DNA from: Gymnopilus junonius
Lineage: Eukaryota > Basidiomycota > Agaricomycetes > Agaricales > Galerinaceae
NCBI GenBank assembly: GCA_015501075.1
Contig: JADNYJ010000531.1
Span: forward strand, 1-21,610
Reading direction: 5' to 3'
Length of the DNA stretch: 21,610 bases
A program made the translations under genes and the position numbers. Shown piece by piece: positions 1 to 10,066 of the stretch. Numbering within the stretch: position 1 is the first letter of the stretch; every line of letters starts with the position of its first letter. The notes under the pieces were generated by a model. That model saw only the letters and a list, made by a program, of their open reading frames with translations. It was not told the DNA's origin and ran no database searches.

Positions 1-801
1 GCATGAGGGTGGATCTAGAGACACCTGATGGTTTTGAGTCAAGTTCCTGGTTAAAACTTACAGAGCTCGCTGATCAGATGCCGCCTACCTCGAGGATCAA
101 ACCCAACTACATCAAACTGAGGACCGATTATTTTCCCTAAGAGATCTCCTCCTTGCAGAACTGTATCAACTCCACTTCCTCCTGGTCCCCTGGGTTAAAT
201 AGTACAGGCCCACGGTAATATTCTGAGCCCGCTTCGAATTCGGAAGGTTTCCGAATGAGTGCAATCGCAGCTTCCGGGCCATTGGGATCAGAATAATTCA
301 GAGGGACCTATTCGAAATGCTTCCCCATCAGCACTTATTTGGCACTGCAGTGTGATAGGATGCCAGGTGCATCGCAACCTACAAGGAGACGAGCACATTC
401 ATGTCTCTGGTAGCATTTCACCCATTCAAGGTTTCGGGATGGAGGAAGCTATTAAAAAGTGAACAAGCAGGAAAGAGTTGTCCGAACTTCAACCGACCGT
501 CTCCCAAGAGAATGAGCCAGAGAACGAGGTGGAATAGGCAGATAAACTAGGTCCATTACTGAGCGGAGAACCTTCCAAGGTGGGGGCAAGCAGTAAAAGG
601 ACACTAAAAAGAATGCTGCTTGATATTGCCAGAAGCAGGTAAGGTACTCGAGCTCGAGGATGCATGGCGCAAGTAACCTAGCAAAGGGAACAATTTCGAA
701 TAACAGAACGGGCTTAGATCGGGTTCTCGATACCTCAGGTTCGAACGACGGCCAGTCTTACGTAGTCTATAGTACGCGGCCGGACTCTGCGACAGTGTGG
801 T
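1..801. other. No supported gene; weak ORF fragment at the left edge
   Basis: Positions 3-140 on the plus strand read open as a 45-residue segment of ordinary composition (starting MRVDLETPDG) ending at TAA. A shifted frame then stays open from about 133 to 200 and contains RDLLLAELYQLHFLLVPWVK. This looks like the decayed end of a gene or transposon ORF whose start lies left of the window, but I do not recognise the family. From 200 to 801 I see no convincing coding frame, intron signals or structured repeat. The confidence refers to there being an old coding remnant at the left edge. Confidence 0.25.
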
Positions 802-955
802 AAAAGTCATTGATCAATTCATGACCCCGGGTGGCTAGCCATTGCTTATGGCAACAGAGAGTGACCAGCTCGATTTTCCACGGACTTGATGATGTTTGGC
901 CACCTGCCGATACCTGTGCCGAAGGTATTGATTGCATAATATAATTATCTATGTC
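802..955 (-). repeat. Left arm of a dispersed inverted repeat
   Basis: The reverse complement of this interval aligns with 2557-2688. The core shared block reads ATGCAATCAAT, then CACAGGTAT, then GGCAGGTGGCCAAACATCAT and on to GGTCACTCTCTG. There are few substitutions; several are CG against CA or TG, plus small gaps. On the minus strand this copy lies in an open frame (1009-767) containing IPSAQVSAGGQTSSSPWKI; in the other copy the same frame is broken by stops. It is probably a fragment of an unidentified mobile element present twice in opposite orientation. I cannot name the family. Confidence 0.7.
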
Positions 956-2556
956 TTGTTGGCCTTTCGCCATGCTTTTTGCTTTGCTGATTAATCCTCG
1001 TATAATCAAGGGGTATGCAGGAAGTTAAGCGCGAACACAACCTTCCCCGTGAGAAGTCGGAGTGTGAACTGTGAGAAAAAATACGACCCCACTTTCTTCA
1101 ATTTTTACAGGCGTTTTGGAACGCGGGGAGCATTTTCCAAAAAATTGTTTTGGGCTCGGGGACCCCTCCCTCCCCCTAAAATTACTAAATTAGGAAGGAG
1201 TTCCCACGGGAAGGTCATGTTACGGACTTTGCCGCTGCATACCCCTTGCGTATAATGGTTCTCATATTTTGTCCTTACAGTCCCTTTCTGCCAATAAGAA
1301 TAAATTTACATCCACAGAGTGCATTGTGGAACTATACAGGCCATGAATTAGATACAAAAAAAGTTTGGATTGCAAGTGGCATGGTGTGGGACCTAGAGAA
1401 ATTGAACGTGAATGGCCGCACAGCTGTACATAGTACAAGTCTTGATGATGACTTCAATCATGCAAAATTTCTGGGACCTGGGAATGTATGAGTATTGCCT
1501 CGAGGTAACAGAGAGCTGCCTGCAAAACTGCCGAAGTAAGGAGCGCACAAAACTTCATGGACGAAAGTCTTGATGGGGAGGAGATTCTGGTCAGGTTCAA
1601 TTCCTGAGGCTGGGATGAGGTTGAGTGAATGAGGGAGTGTACTATTTGATGTGCATTGGGTGTGCTGAAGAAAAGAGGTTGATATGGGATGTTGTAAGAG
1701 GGTTGGTCGCCTTCGACAGGGCTTGATTTGGAGGAAGAGGCTTGAGCAGTGAGAGGTGATGATACAGATGGATTCGGGTATTCATGTTGGGAGATCGTGA
1801 GAATGAAATTGAGCAGAAGAGGCCAATATGAGTGATGCAAGGAATGTTCAGTAGGGCAGAGAAGTGAGGATGGAAGCAATGGGATAGAGACAGCAGAAGT
1901 CAGTGAGGGTTAGGCAACAAGCCTCGACATGGAGATGTCAAGAACACAAGGAGAGGGAGGTGAAGAAAGGTCCTGGCCACAGAAAGAGTGAGAGACGTGC
2001 AGAAGGGACAAGGCAGAAGAGCGAGGGAAGAAAGAGTGAGGGAGGTGGTTAGAAGGGAGGTAAAAAGGGTCCCAGTGCCACAAAATAAGGACCTCTAAGT
2101 GCCAAACAGAAAAACTGTCAGTTGAATTATCAAGAGAAAATGGAATGCACTTGTGAATCGTGAGCACATTCTGGGTCATACCTACTGGCCTCTCTACACA
2201 GGTCCCCCCCCCCTTTTGCCATCTTATCCACAAATGAATATCCCACATCCTCGAGTGAGGGAGGGGCAGCGCAGTGTGAGCTGAAGAGGAGAGTTGATCA
2301 CAGAATGAGGGAAGGCAAAGGAGGGAAGAGATAGAGAAAGTGATCTCAGAGTCAAACTAGGTCGAACTCCGTGCCAGAAGTGGAAGTGGCTGTGTGGTCG
2401 AGGCAAAGGTCAGTGGTTGTAACAAAATCATGGCTTGTGAGTCGAGGGAGGTACAAAATTGGTATAGATGAAATCAGTAATAATACTACTGTCTACCTAT
2501 GCCATTTTGCAGAGTCTCCCAAGGGTAATATTTGTGCAGAGTAGGTAATATTTAAT
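956..2556. other. Gene-free stretch with strong purine/pyrimidine strand bias
   Basis: No gene is supported here. From about 1560 to 2440 the plus strand is visibly purine-rich (runs such as GAGGGAGG, GAAGAAAGG, AGAGAAAG). This gives long but low-complexity Ser/Pro/Leu-rich open frames on the minus strand, which I do not regard as genes. A C10 homopolymer sits at 2204-2213. A plus-strand frame at about 1318-1491 (ending KFLGPGNV) has more normal composition but no recognisable domain or intron context. Confidence 0.5.
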
Positions 2557-2688
2557 AGACATAAGTATTATGCAATCAATGCCTTCAGCACAGGTATTGG
2601 CAGGTGGCCAAACATCATCAAGTCCATGAAAAATCGAGCTGGTCACTCTCTGATGCCATAATTGCTAGTCATGACTCAATCAAATGAC
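2557..2688 (+). repeat. Right arm of the dispersed inverted repeat
   Basis: This interval aligns with the reverse complement of 802-955. In the shared protein frame (MQSMPSAQVLAGGQTSSSP) it has stop codons where the left copy is open, so this is the more decayed copy. Its right boundary abuts the TA target site of the 700-bp MITE at 2691, so the similarity may have continued before the MITE inserted. It lies about 1.6 kb from the other arm. Confidence 0.7.
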
Positions 2689-2690
2689 TA

Positions 2691-2716
2691 CAGTCGTGGA
2701 CAAACAAACATGACAA
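2691..2716 (+). repeat. Left terminal inverted repeat of the MITE
   Basis: This 26-bp terminus starts CAGTCGTGGACAAACAAACA directly after the TA target dinucleotide. It pairs with 3365-3390. Confidence 0.85.
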
Positions 2717-3364
2717 CTTCAGTATCTCGGTAACCCGACAAAATTTTGACATTCTGTCTTCAGATTCTTGTTCAGAATGTCGAAATACATCGAAAAACAC
2801 ACCTCCGAAAATTTTCCCATGAGCCATTGGGTGCAGCCAAATTTTTGGCCCAAATCTTCAAAATTTTCGGCCATGTAAGGGTTATAAACAGGTAGAATGA
2901 GTGTCAACTTGACAGCCAAGGTGGTGTGTGAACCTCACACTGCATCCCAGAGGTGTCCCAGGGATAGATTAAGATGCAATTCATACAAAAAGATTGAGAG
3001 AATATGGGGAGGGTTGAAAAAAGTTGCCGTTGCCAGGCGGACATAAACCACCTGACGTATCATGGGATTTTTTTCCTTTTTAAGCCTATCATTATGAATA
3101 TTTTGCATGGAAATGACTTGTTAGGATATTATTATTTTTGTGGAATCATAATCAGCTTGTCAAAAGGAGTTGATTGCGCAATTTTTGGTGAATTTTGGAG
3201 CAAATTTAAGGGGTCAGCCAATTTTTGACAGTGCGAAAACTGTATTTGGCAATTTCCCAAGGATTGGCTTGTTGGAATTTAATGAAACTTTACTGCCAGA
3301 TTCCTCTCATCAATCCACGTCGATTCCGACTATTTTCGGAAAATTTGAAGGAATTTGACCTTTA

Positions 3365-3390
3365 TTGTCATGTTTGTTTGTCCGCGACTG
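3365..3390 (-). repeat. Right terminal inverted repeat of the MITE
   Basis: This terminus ends GTTTGTTTGTCCGCGACTG directly before TA at 3391-3392. It is the inverted copy of 2691-2716 with one mismatch. Confidence 0.85.
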
Positions 3391-3605
3391 TAGTCAAATG
3401 GCTCAGCCTCGCCCGGAAACCAAGTTAACCAACAGGTGGCTGTGAAGTGTGGAGTAATGGGCTGCAAAGGTAGCAAAAAAGATAAGGCCCGAGACCACTT
3501 GATAACCAATCCTTGCAAGATCAAAGGGCAAGTGAAAGTTGAAAACATGTTATAGTGCATCTCTAGCATATGTGGTAGATATAAAACTGAAAATATATTG
3601 TATTA

Positions 3606-3741
3606 TTACTCAAGTAAAGCCTGTGCAGTCACTTCATCGATCTCAACATCCTCTGCCAACTCATTGAAATCTTCTCCCTCAGCGTCTAGATCCAACAACT
3701 TATATACTTTGAGCTCTTCTTGAAAAATATGGAGAGCCAGC
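3606..3741 (-). pseudogene. C-terminal tail of an unidentified ORF, cut by the copia insertion
   Basis: On the minus strand a frame runs about 45 codons into a double stop (TAA TAA, 3603-3608). It reads ALHIFQEELKVYKLLDLDAE and then a very acidic end with FNELAEDVEIDEV. The composition is protein-like. Its upstream part continues on the far side of the retrotransposon: joining 10535 to 3736 through a single copy of the CCAGC target site keeps the frame open back to a TGA about 13 codons further on. In the neighbouring frame, about 10562-10610, an open segment with MAIVDLFDFTNKHW suggests a frameshift. It may be a decayed transposon or host ORF; I do not recognise the family. Confidence 0.4.
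3737..3741. repeat. Target site duplication CCAGC, left copy
   Basis: CCAGC at 3737-3741 directly precedes the left LTR and is repeated at 10531-10535 directly after the right LTR. A 5-bp duplication is normal for copia integrase. It fixes the element ends precisely at 3742 and 10530. Confidence 0.9.
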
Positions 3742-4205
3742 TATTGAGCAGCAAATAGTGCATACAGCGATAAACACTGTTTTGCACAATGTGATATACA
3801 GCGGTAAACACTGTTATGCATGACGCGCTCTGCATAGTATCATTGTAACTACTATCTTACCTGGGTTGTGAGAGGCTAGTGCTAAGGTGACTACTTAGGC
3901 TACTACAGAAGTATGAATGACTTAGATTAGGACACTGTTTAGAGCATCCTTATATACCTACAGGATATGCAGTGACTAACTACATATGAGTAATGCATAA
4001 GGCAATTACTCAGCTAATTACTATGTAATTACTAATATCTACTCATAAGATGAGTAATATGCTCACTAAGTGATCACATGTTTTAGTCATATAAGATGAC
4101 TGTAATACTCTGTCATCACTGGATCTAGTTGCATATAGATGCATCTGATCATGCGTGTCATGTGAGTCATGTGATGTAGTCACATGGACACTTATCATGT
4201 CAACA
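3742..4205 (-). repeat. 3' LTR of the copia element
   Basis: This is a 464-bp direct repeat of 10067-10530. On the plus strand it starts TATTGAGCAGCAAATAGTGC and ends TTATCATGTCAACA, so read on the element's own strand it begins TGTTGA and ends CAATA. The short inverted ends (TATTG/CAACA) are typical for an LTR. A TATATAAG motif on the minus strand (3956-3949) is a plausible U3 TATA box, about 250 bp into the LTR. Confidence 0.95.
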
Positions 4206-4214
4206 CTCCCCCTC
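4206..4214 (-). other. Polypurine tract (plus-strand primer)
   Basis: On the element strand GAGGGGGAG lies immediately upstream of the 3' LTR, which begins TGTTGAC. This is the expected position and composition for the RNase H-resistant primer of plus-strand DNA synthesis. Confidence 0.85.
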
Positions 4215-4266
4215 AAGTAGTGCTGCATTAGCGCACATACTTGTTCTGACATGATGTGTTAGTATT

Positions 4267-4872
4267 CTATTCTAAGGGATAGAACTCTATGCCTAGAGCC
4301 TGTCTATGTTTAAGGAACAGGGTAGGGCCTAGATTCTTGGTGAACATATCAGCAACATTTTTGTCTGTAGGGACGTGCTCTATTTTAATGTTCCCAAGTT
4401 CTATTTGTTCCTGGATATAGTGGTAGCATATTTCAATGTGCTTTATCCCTTTTTGGGTAATGAGATTTTGTGAGTTAAAAATAGCTCCATGACTATCTCC
4501 ATATAAGGGAACATATGGGATTGACATCCCGAGTTCTTCAAATAGAATCTTGAACCATGCACAATCACGTGCACAGTCAGAGAGTGCCATGTATTCTGCC
4601 ATTGTGGATGACGTTGATACTAGAGTCTGCATTTTGGAGTGCCATTTGATACTCCCGCTAGCAAGGGAAAAGAAGTATCCCTGCATAGATCAATGCATGT
4701 GATCAGGCTCTGTTCTATCATCACTGTATGAGGCATCACAGTAGGCATACAAGCCTTTATTGCTGTTTCCATTGAACACAAGTGCATAGTTACACATACC
4801 AACAAGGTAATGCATGATGTATTTAGCACAGTTCAGATGTTCATCAGATGGGTTTGCAGCGAACTTAGCCAT
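4267..4872 (-). pseudogene. Copia RNase H domain (degenerate)
   Basis: The frame 4686-4267 contains SIKWHSKMQTLVSTSSTMAEYMALSDC, shown here as parts: SIKWHSKMQTLVSTSS followed by AEYMALSDC, and later LYGDSHGAI and HIEICYHYIQEQIELG. These match the Ty1/copia RNase HI module that removes the RNA template strand, including the A-E-Y-x-A-L active-site region and the D of the GDSxGA motif. The upstream part (ILNTSCITLL and AKFAANPSDEHLNCAKYIMH in other frames at 4690-4872) shows that the RT-RNase H connection is frameshifted. The final stop is at 4267-4269, about 60 bp before the 3' LTR, which is the normal end of a copia polyprotein. Confidence 0.85.
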
Positions 4873-4899
4873 CTGTGTTACAGCAAAGGCTATATTGGG

Positions 4900-5960
4900 T
4901 CATGTTCCTAGCATTAAATATAGCAGGGAACCGATCACCAATTGATACTCTGACTGGAGTGAAGCCGAACTCATGCCTGTAAAGGGTTCTGGCTTATACC
5001 CGGTAGGTAATGGAGTCTGTGCCGCTTTTGCATTCATCATTCCGAAGCATGTAAGAATCTTATTAAGGTACAGCATTTGATCGATGTAGGTCTTGCCTTT
5101 TATGTACCTGATTCTCATGCTGAGAAACTCCTGACATACACCTAGGTCTCGACATTCCCATGCAGTCATAAATAACTGCTTCTTTTGTCGGACTAATTCA
5201 GTGTTAGGACCTGTGACGATAATGTCGTCAACATATGCCAACATAATGACAAGGGTCCCATCGCTATGTCTTGTGACAAATATGCCAGCATCAGCATATA
5301 GGCATGTGAAACTGAGCTCTTTAAGGGAGTGATCAAGTTCAGACCACCATGCACGTGCGGCTTGTTTTAGCCCATAGATAGCTTTGAGCAGGCAGAGTAC
5401 TTTCTTCTCTTGTCCCTTTATGGTAAAGCCATCAGGCTGTTCCATATATATCTCCTCATCAAGTTTCCCATATAGGAAAGCTGATTTGATGTCAAGGGAC
5501 TCTATATGCCATTTCTCAAGTGTTGCTAAGGCTAAGATGGTTCAGACAACTCAAACTGGACAACCGGTGAGAAGATCTCATCATAGTCTAGGCCTTCTAT
5601 TTGGGAAAATCCCTTGGCAACTAGACGGGCTTTTTTATGTCCATCAGACTTGATATCGAAAACCCAACGATTTTTGATGGCCTTTTCGGCCTGGAGGTAG
5701 GTCAGCAAGCTCATAAACTTTTTGTTTATGAAGGGCCTCTAATTCTTCGAATTGAGCCTTGTGCCATTCCTGTTGTTGATCAGCAGGTAGCTGTCTAAGA
5801 TCTTTACTAGTCCAATTTCGGACGTTCAATGGATCTGGAAGTGCACTATCGGAAATTGCCTTAGAAAGTAAATAGGCATGCCAATGTGCTCCCCCTTCCG
5901 CTCCCTTATTGGGATTGTACAGGTACTCAGCCATGTGGTCACTAGAGGCCATAGACAAAT
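4900..5960 (-). pseudogene. Copia reverse transcriptase domain (frameshifted)
   Basis: The RVT_2-type reverse transcriptase copies element RNA to DNA. The frame 5445-4900 includes LLKAIYGLKQAARAWW and the catalytic YVDD motif (codons 5235-5224, within LAYVDDIIVTG). Further upstream the same domain continues in two other frames: 5714-5532 has KARLVAKGFSQIEGLDYDE, a hallmark copia RT segment, and 6324-5644 enters RT with WHKAQFEELEALHKQKVYEL. At least two frameshifts therefore interrupt it. The YVDD catalytic pair is intact, but the domain cannot be translated in one piece. Confidence 0.9.
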
Positions 5961-7459
5961 TTGGAGTGGATCCGGTTATGTCTAATCTATGCCGGCGATC
6001 TCTATCAGTGGCTGTACCAGGAGGGTATACGTTCCCTTCTTTTTGCGTACTTTTACTCTCATGAGTGCTCCTTCTTGGAGCATCACCGGCAGCTCCCCCT
6101 GATGGACCAGCACGGGGTTTCCGTGGTGCAGGTGGTGGGAGATCAGATCTCAGTCCTTGCCTAGGAGTAGAAGGCATACTTGGACGAGTATCTGCTGGTG
6201 ACTCAGGAGGTGGAGTCTTGGGTGGCTCATCATCACGAGGTACCTCAGTCTCACTTAACGGATTATTTGGGGGTGGTCTATAGGACAGTTCATCATCATG
6301 AGAATCACTGTCCTCCACTTCCAAAACAGGTTCCTCTGGGGAGGTGTGCTTACATATTTGGGTAAGTGCAGTACTTTAGCCTTTTGGCATTTAGGAAACA
6401 AATGTTCATCAAAAAGCACTGTGGCAGCTATGAATAGAACATTGTTGGGGCTTCGCATGAACATCATATTAGAAGGATGTCCACGATATCCGAGGAATAT
6501 CATCAACTCGGATTTGGGTGAGAGTTTATTTGCCCATGTATCCTTTGGAAGGAACACATATGCCCCACATCCTAATACCCGTAGGTGTGACAAATCAGGC
6601 TTTTCTCCATTGATTAATTCAAATGGAGATTTCCAGTTGAGTCGATGCACGGGAGTTCTATTGTATAAATAGACTGTGTGTATCACACAGAACTCCCACC
6701 AGCTGTCAGGGAGACAGGCTAATAGGCGCATAGACTTGGCTTTCTCATCTAAAGTCCAATTGAAATGTTCAGCTCGACCATTCATTTGGGGCTGATGAGG
6801 TACGCTTCTTTGGATCTCAATCCCAAGATCCTTAAGGATTTCTAAGTATTCTTATTGATGTATTCACCGCCATTGTCACTCATCCACTCTTCGACTTTGG
6901 CATTATACTTGGTTTTTACCATGGCTAAAAATTGCCTGGTAGTGTCTTTCACATCACTCTTTCATTTGAGGAGTGTGACCCAAGTATTTGACGTGTGATC
7001 ATCAATAAAGGAAATGAAATATTTGTATCAGTGATATGAAATCACTGGATACTCCTTAAGGTCTGAATGGATATGCTGGAATGGTCTGGTTGCACATTTG
7101 ACATTGTCTGGGAAAGAGTGTGAATGCATCTTTCCTTTTGTGCAACCTTCACATATACCAGCATCCTTCGGGACTTTAATAGATGGGAAGTTTTCGGAAT
7201 TAGCCTTAAACTTCTCGAACACCTGAGTGGAAGGGTGTCTGAGTCATCTATGCCATAGATCATAATCTTCGGCATGTACCAATTCCATCGCAATCAAGTT
7301 CTTTCCAGAGATGATCTGTGACTTAACCCAAAACATAGTGTCATGATGAGAATGCTTCAGCAATGCATTTAAAATGGTGCAGCTATTCTCTTTGGATATG
7401 AAATTAAGTGATCGTGAATCACCTAACACAATATTGTTTGCGCTGAGGATTTGACCCAT
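5961..7459 (-). pseudogene. Copia GAG-pre-integrase and integrase region (broken)
   Basis: The integrase inserts element DNA into the host genome. The zinc-binding GAG-pre-integrase part is recognisable at about 7260-7140 (LWHR, stop, LRHPS, then CEGCTKGKMHSHSF). The catalytic core follows in pieces: DLKEYP near 7040, MSDNGGEY near 6880 and PQMNGRAEHFNWTLDEKAKS from about 6790. After that, frame 6785-6255 gives WEFCVIHTVYLYNRTP, YVFLPKDTWANKL and IFLGYRG. A Pro-rich linker (6324-5961) leads to RT. The TGA at 7244-7246 falls exactly where the family has Arg in LWHRR, consistent with CGA to TGA. Several frameshifts are also present. Confidence 0.88.
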
Positions 7460-7517
7460 CGACAGAAGTCATACAGTCACAGCAGGCATGTAGAATACTG
7501 GATGAAGTCACAATGTT

Positions 7518-9704
7518 TCATGCATCACAGTATTTATCTTTATCAGTAACTTCTGTTTTAATAAAAACAGTACCAAATCCATTGACAAAGGCTATGCCAT
7601 TAGCAGTTTGGACCTTTGGTCTTTCTTTGCTTGGAAATTTGGTAAGTTCCGAGAAGTCAGAGATTTGTCCAGAAAAATGTAAGGATGCTCTGGAATCTAC
7701 AAGCCATTCCTCAAACATCTTTTCATGTTCCTTTCCCTTACAGTTCACACAAGAGACAATGTGATCAAGATATATATTGTAGATAGTAAATAAATTTAAT
7801 TTACTATCTACCCCGTACAGTGTATTAATACCTGTGGGTTGATCAGTTAGTATCTTGTCAACATGTGAACAAGAAGGTACTTGCCAGTCCAGATGAGGGA
7901 GGAGCACTGAATCACCATGATTCTGCTCAATCTCATCCTTATAGGAGATCGGGTCTGAATCCTGCATCATCTTGTACATATCATTCCAGCTCTGTTGAGC
8001 TGTTTTAGTGATGATATTCCCATCTGCACCAATATAGTGCGATCTGAGATGAAGGGACTCACCGATTGGCAGTGGCGGCGGAAGATCTTCTTCCCCAAAG
8101 GAGATATACTCCTCGTCATCATCCACATAGGTGAGATCACCTTGTGAAACTACTCCATGCATCTGATTCCAGTCTTCTGCCATAAGCGGTTCGGAATCGA
8201 CTGCCATCTGAGAAGGATCTGGGGTCAGCGCCCAATAGGGCTCAGGACCAAAGAGATCATTATAGATCTCGGTCATCATCGATGACCCTGATGCAACATT
8301 CTCTGTGGTGGTGCTACTGTGGATTTGCACAGTGCTACTCATTCCCATATTCTCAGCAATCCTACTTGCGCCCATATTAAGGGCAACTTCCTCGAATCTA
8401 CTCGAGGTGGCAATAGTCGGGGTAACCCCGATTCGTGACATAAGGTCCCAGGATTTCCTAAAGGAGGGGTATGGTGCCATTCCCCAAGAGGGGTTCTTCC
8501 AGGCACCCCCGCAGACATTGTGAGAGGTAATCATACCTCGTCCACTAATCTCAATAACATTATGAGTAGTGGGGACTGGGCGCGATTTCTCTAGTGGCGG
8601 AAAATGCACAGATGATGCGAGCATAAAGGGCTCATCATCAGAGTCCTCAACAAAGCGCGCTGACTTCAGTTTGAAGCCAGAGCAGCAGGGTTTCCTCTTA
8701 GGGTACTCTCTTTTCTGCGAACTGCTGGGGTTACCAGTGTTCTGCTGATCAGAGTGGCGTGGTTCGGGACCTTTTGCTTTGATGGCAGTATTATGCTGCA
8801 CATTCGCATTGCTAGCCTGTTGGTTTTTGGGCCAGCTATCCTTAGGCAGGTTGAGCTGCTTGGGCACATAGAATGTGCCATGCTTGGGTTGCTCATGTGC
8901 CTTAAGGTGCCCAAATCGGGCAGCCCATGTGGTGTGAATGCTGTCAAAGAGGTCTTTTAGTTCCATATTTGGAACTGAGTTTTGCCTAGTGAAGTCTTCC
9001 ATCATCTGCTGATAAACAGATTCTTGTGATGTGACATTTGTAGCAAGTGGAAGATTCATGAGTAGGATGAGGCATGCCATGGATTGCGAAACCATGGGTA
9101 CCATGACAGAGGCACCAGATGCCATTGTGGCATTTGTATCATTGACAGATGGGAGATGCCCGTAATGAAATTGGAACTTGGCGAGCTGGGGGTTGGGATC
9201 AGAGAGATTGATCTTGAGATTCATAAGGACCCTAAAGTCCTCAAGGGTCTCGACGAACATCTCCTTGGAGTACTTCATCTTAATCCAATCCCATGCTTCA
9301 GCCGCAGACAGGGTTTTAACCTGGTCCCAAATACCAGTATCGAGGCACATGGCCAAAAGGCCGAGCACCTTGGCATTCTTGGAGTTGTAACTCTCCAATT
9401 TATGGTGGTATACCTCTTTGGCAGCAGACCAGTGAGAGAAGCAGGTGTTATACAGGTTGAGATCACCCTGGGTAGGCCCGGTGGCAGGAGTGGTGTCAGT
9501 GGCATAAGTGCCAGTGGGAAAAGCGGGTTCCCTAATTGGTTGCTCCAGAGGAGCAGTAAGGGTTCCTTCCAGGATGGATTTGACATCCATATGGAGGATG
9601 ACTGCCTCCATCTTTGATGCCCATTGGCGGTAGTGATGACCATCAAATTTAGGAAGGTCAGAGGCAGTGAAGGAGATGGAAGTGGTGTTCTTGACTGAAG
9701 ACAT
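7518..9704 (-). pseudogene. Copia gag polyprotein and protease start (728 codons open)
   Basis: This is the longest open frame in the element, starting ATG at 9704 after a leader of about 350 nt. The N-terminus, with LPKFDGHHYRQWASKME, is a copia-type gag core (UBN2/DUF4219-like) that forms the virus-like particle. A long acidic, Ser/Pro-rich region follows. No intact CCHC zinc knuckle is visible; the nearest candidate is CVNCKGKEH just before the protease, lacking a final Cys. The protease active site reads VDSRAS at 7697-7680 where the family has DSGAS or DTGAS, so the key Gly is Arg; AGA from GGA after TCC would be a CpG-to-CpA change. The frame stops at TGA (7518-7520), and similarity appears to continue in the same and shifted frames downstream. 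Confidence 0.9.
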
Positions 9705-10054
9705 TGTTGTGTTGTTAGGACGATTGGATTTCTGTTAAGAAAAAGGCTGGGTTGTGTCAGCGTGTAAGAAGCATGCTAAAAAAGGAAAGCACTGCTAAAA
9801 ATACCTGTGCCAGACATGGAATTAACCCCTTAAGGGCAATTTGTCCAGACAGTGACAGATGTCCGGGCCCACATGACAAGGCCCTATACAATGTTGCACA
9901 TGGTAGCGAACAAATGTGGGAGAGTGTTCTGTCTAGTGACAAACAGCTGTGGTCAATGTTCTGCCTAACAGCGAACTATCTTCCCAGGTAGAAGTAAGCT
10001 ACAGACTGATGCTAAGCAGGTTCTGCCAATGGTGAACAGCATGCTTTGCTATCA

Positions 10055-10066
10055 GGACCCATAACC
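10055..10066 (-). other. Primer binding site, half-tRNA(iMet) type
   Basis: Immediately inside the 5' LTR the element strand reads GGTTATGGGTCC. Its complement, GGACCCATAACC, has a CAT anticodon followed by AACC and preceded by a G/C-rich stem, like the anticodon arm of initiator tRNA-Met. It does not resemble a tRNA 3' end with CCA. Drosophila copia is known to prime from an internally cleaved tRNA(iMet) fragment in this way. The direct abutment on the LTR edge, which is fixed independently by the target duplication, supports the call. Confidence 0.75.

Larger units (their letters stand above)
2689..3392. mobile_element. 700-bp Tc1/mariner-like MITE with TA target duplication
   Basis: The element body is 2691-3390, flanked on both sides by TA (2689-2690 and 3391-3392). 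The left end reads CAGTCGTGGACAAACAAACA and the right end is its inverted copy with CGCGG instead of CGTGG. The two termini match over 26 bp with one mismatch, which is itself a CpG-to-TpG difference. TA duplication plus a CAGT-type terminus is typical of the Tc1/mariner superfamily. The interior has no transposase-like frame; the short frames at 3004-3228 and 3170-3358 resemble nothing. It is therefore a non-autonomous derivative. A perfect 9-bp hairpin stem (GACATTCTG at 2748-2756 and CAGAATGTC at 2773-2781) lies near the left end. Confidence 0.85.

Noticed and set aside
1454..1879. 141-codon minus-strand open frame
   Set aside because: Ser/Pro/Leu-rich low complexity produced by the purine-biased plus strand; no domain or gene context.
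3745..4205. LTR start at TGAGCAG (3745/10070) to give TG...CA ends
   Set aside because: The identity between LTRs extends three bases further, and the CCAGC target duplication and abutting primer site fix the edge at 3742/10067.
6298..6672. 124-codon plus-strand open frame
   Set aside because: Antisense to the copia integrase region; the minus strand has the recognisable integrase motifs.
9084..9617. 177-codon plus-strand open frame
   Set aside because: It lies opposite the copia gag frame and has no domain; it is a shadow of the gag coding sequence.
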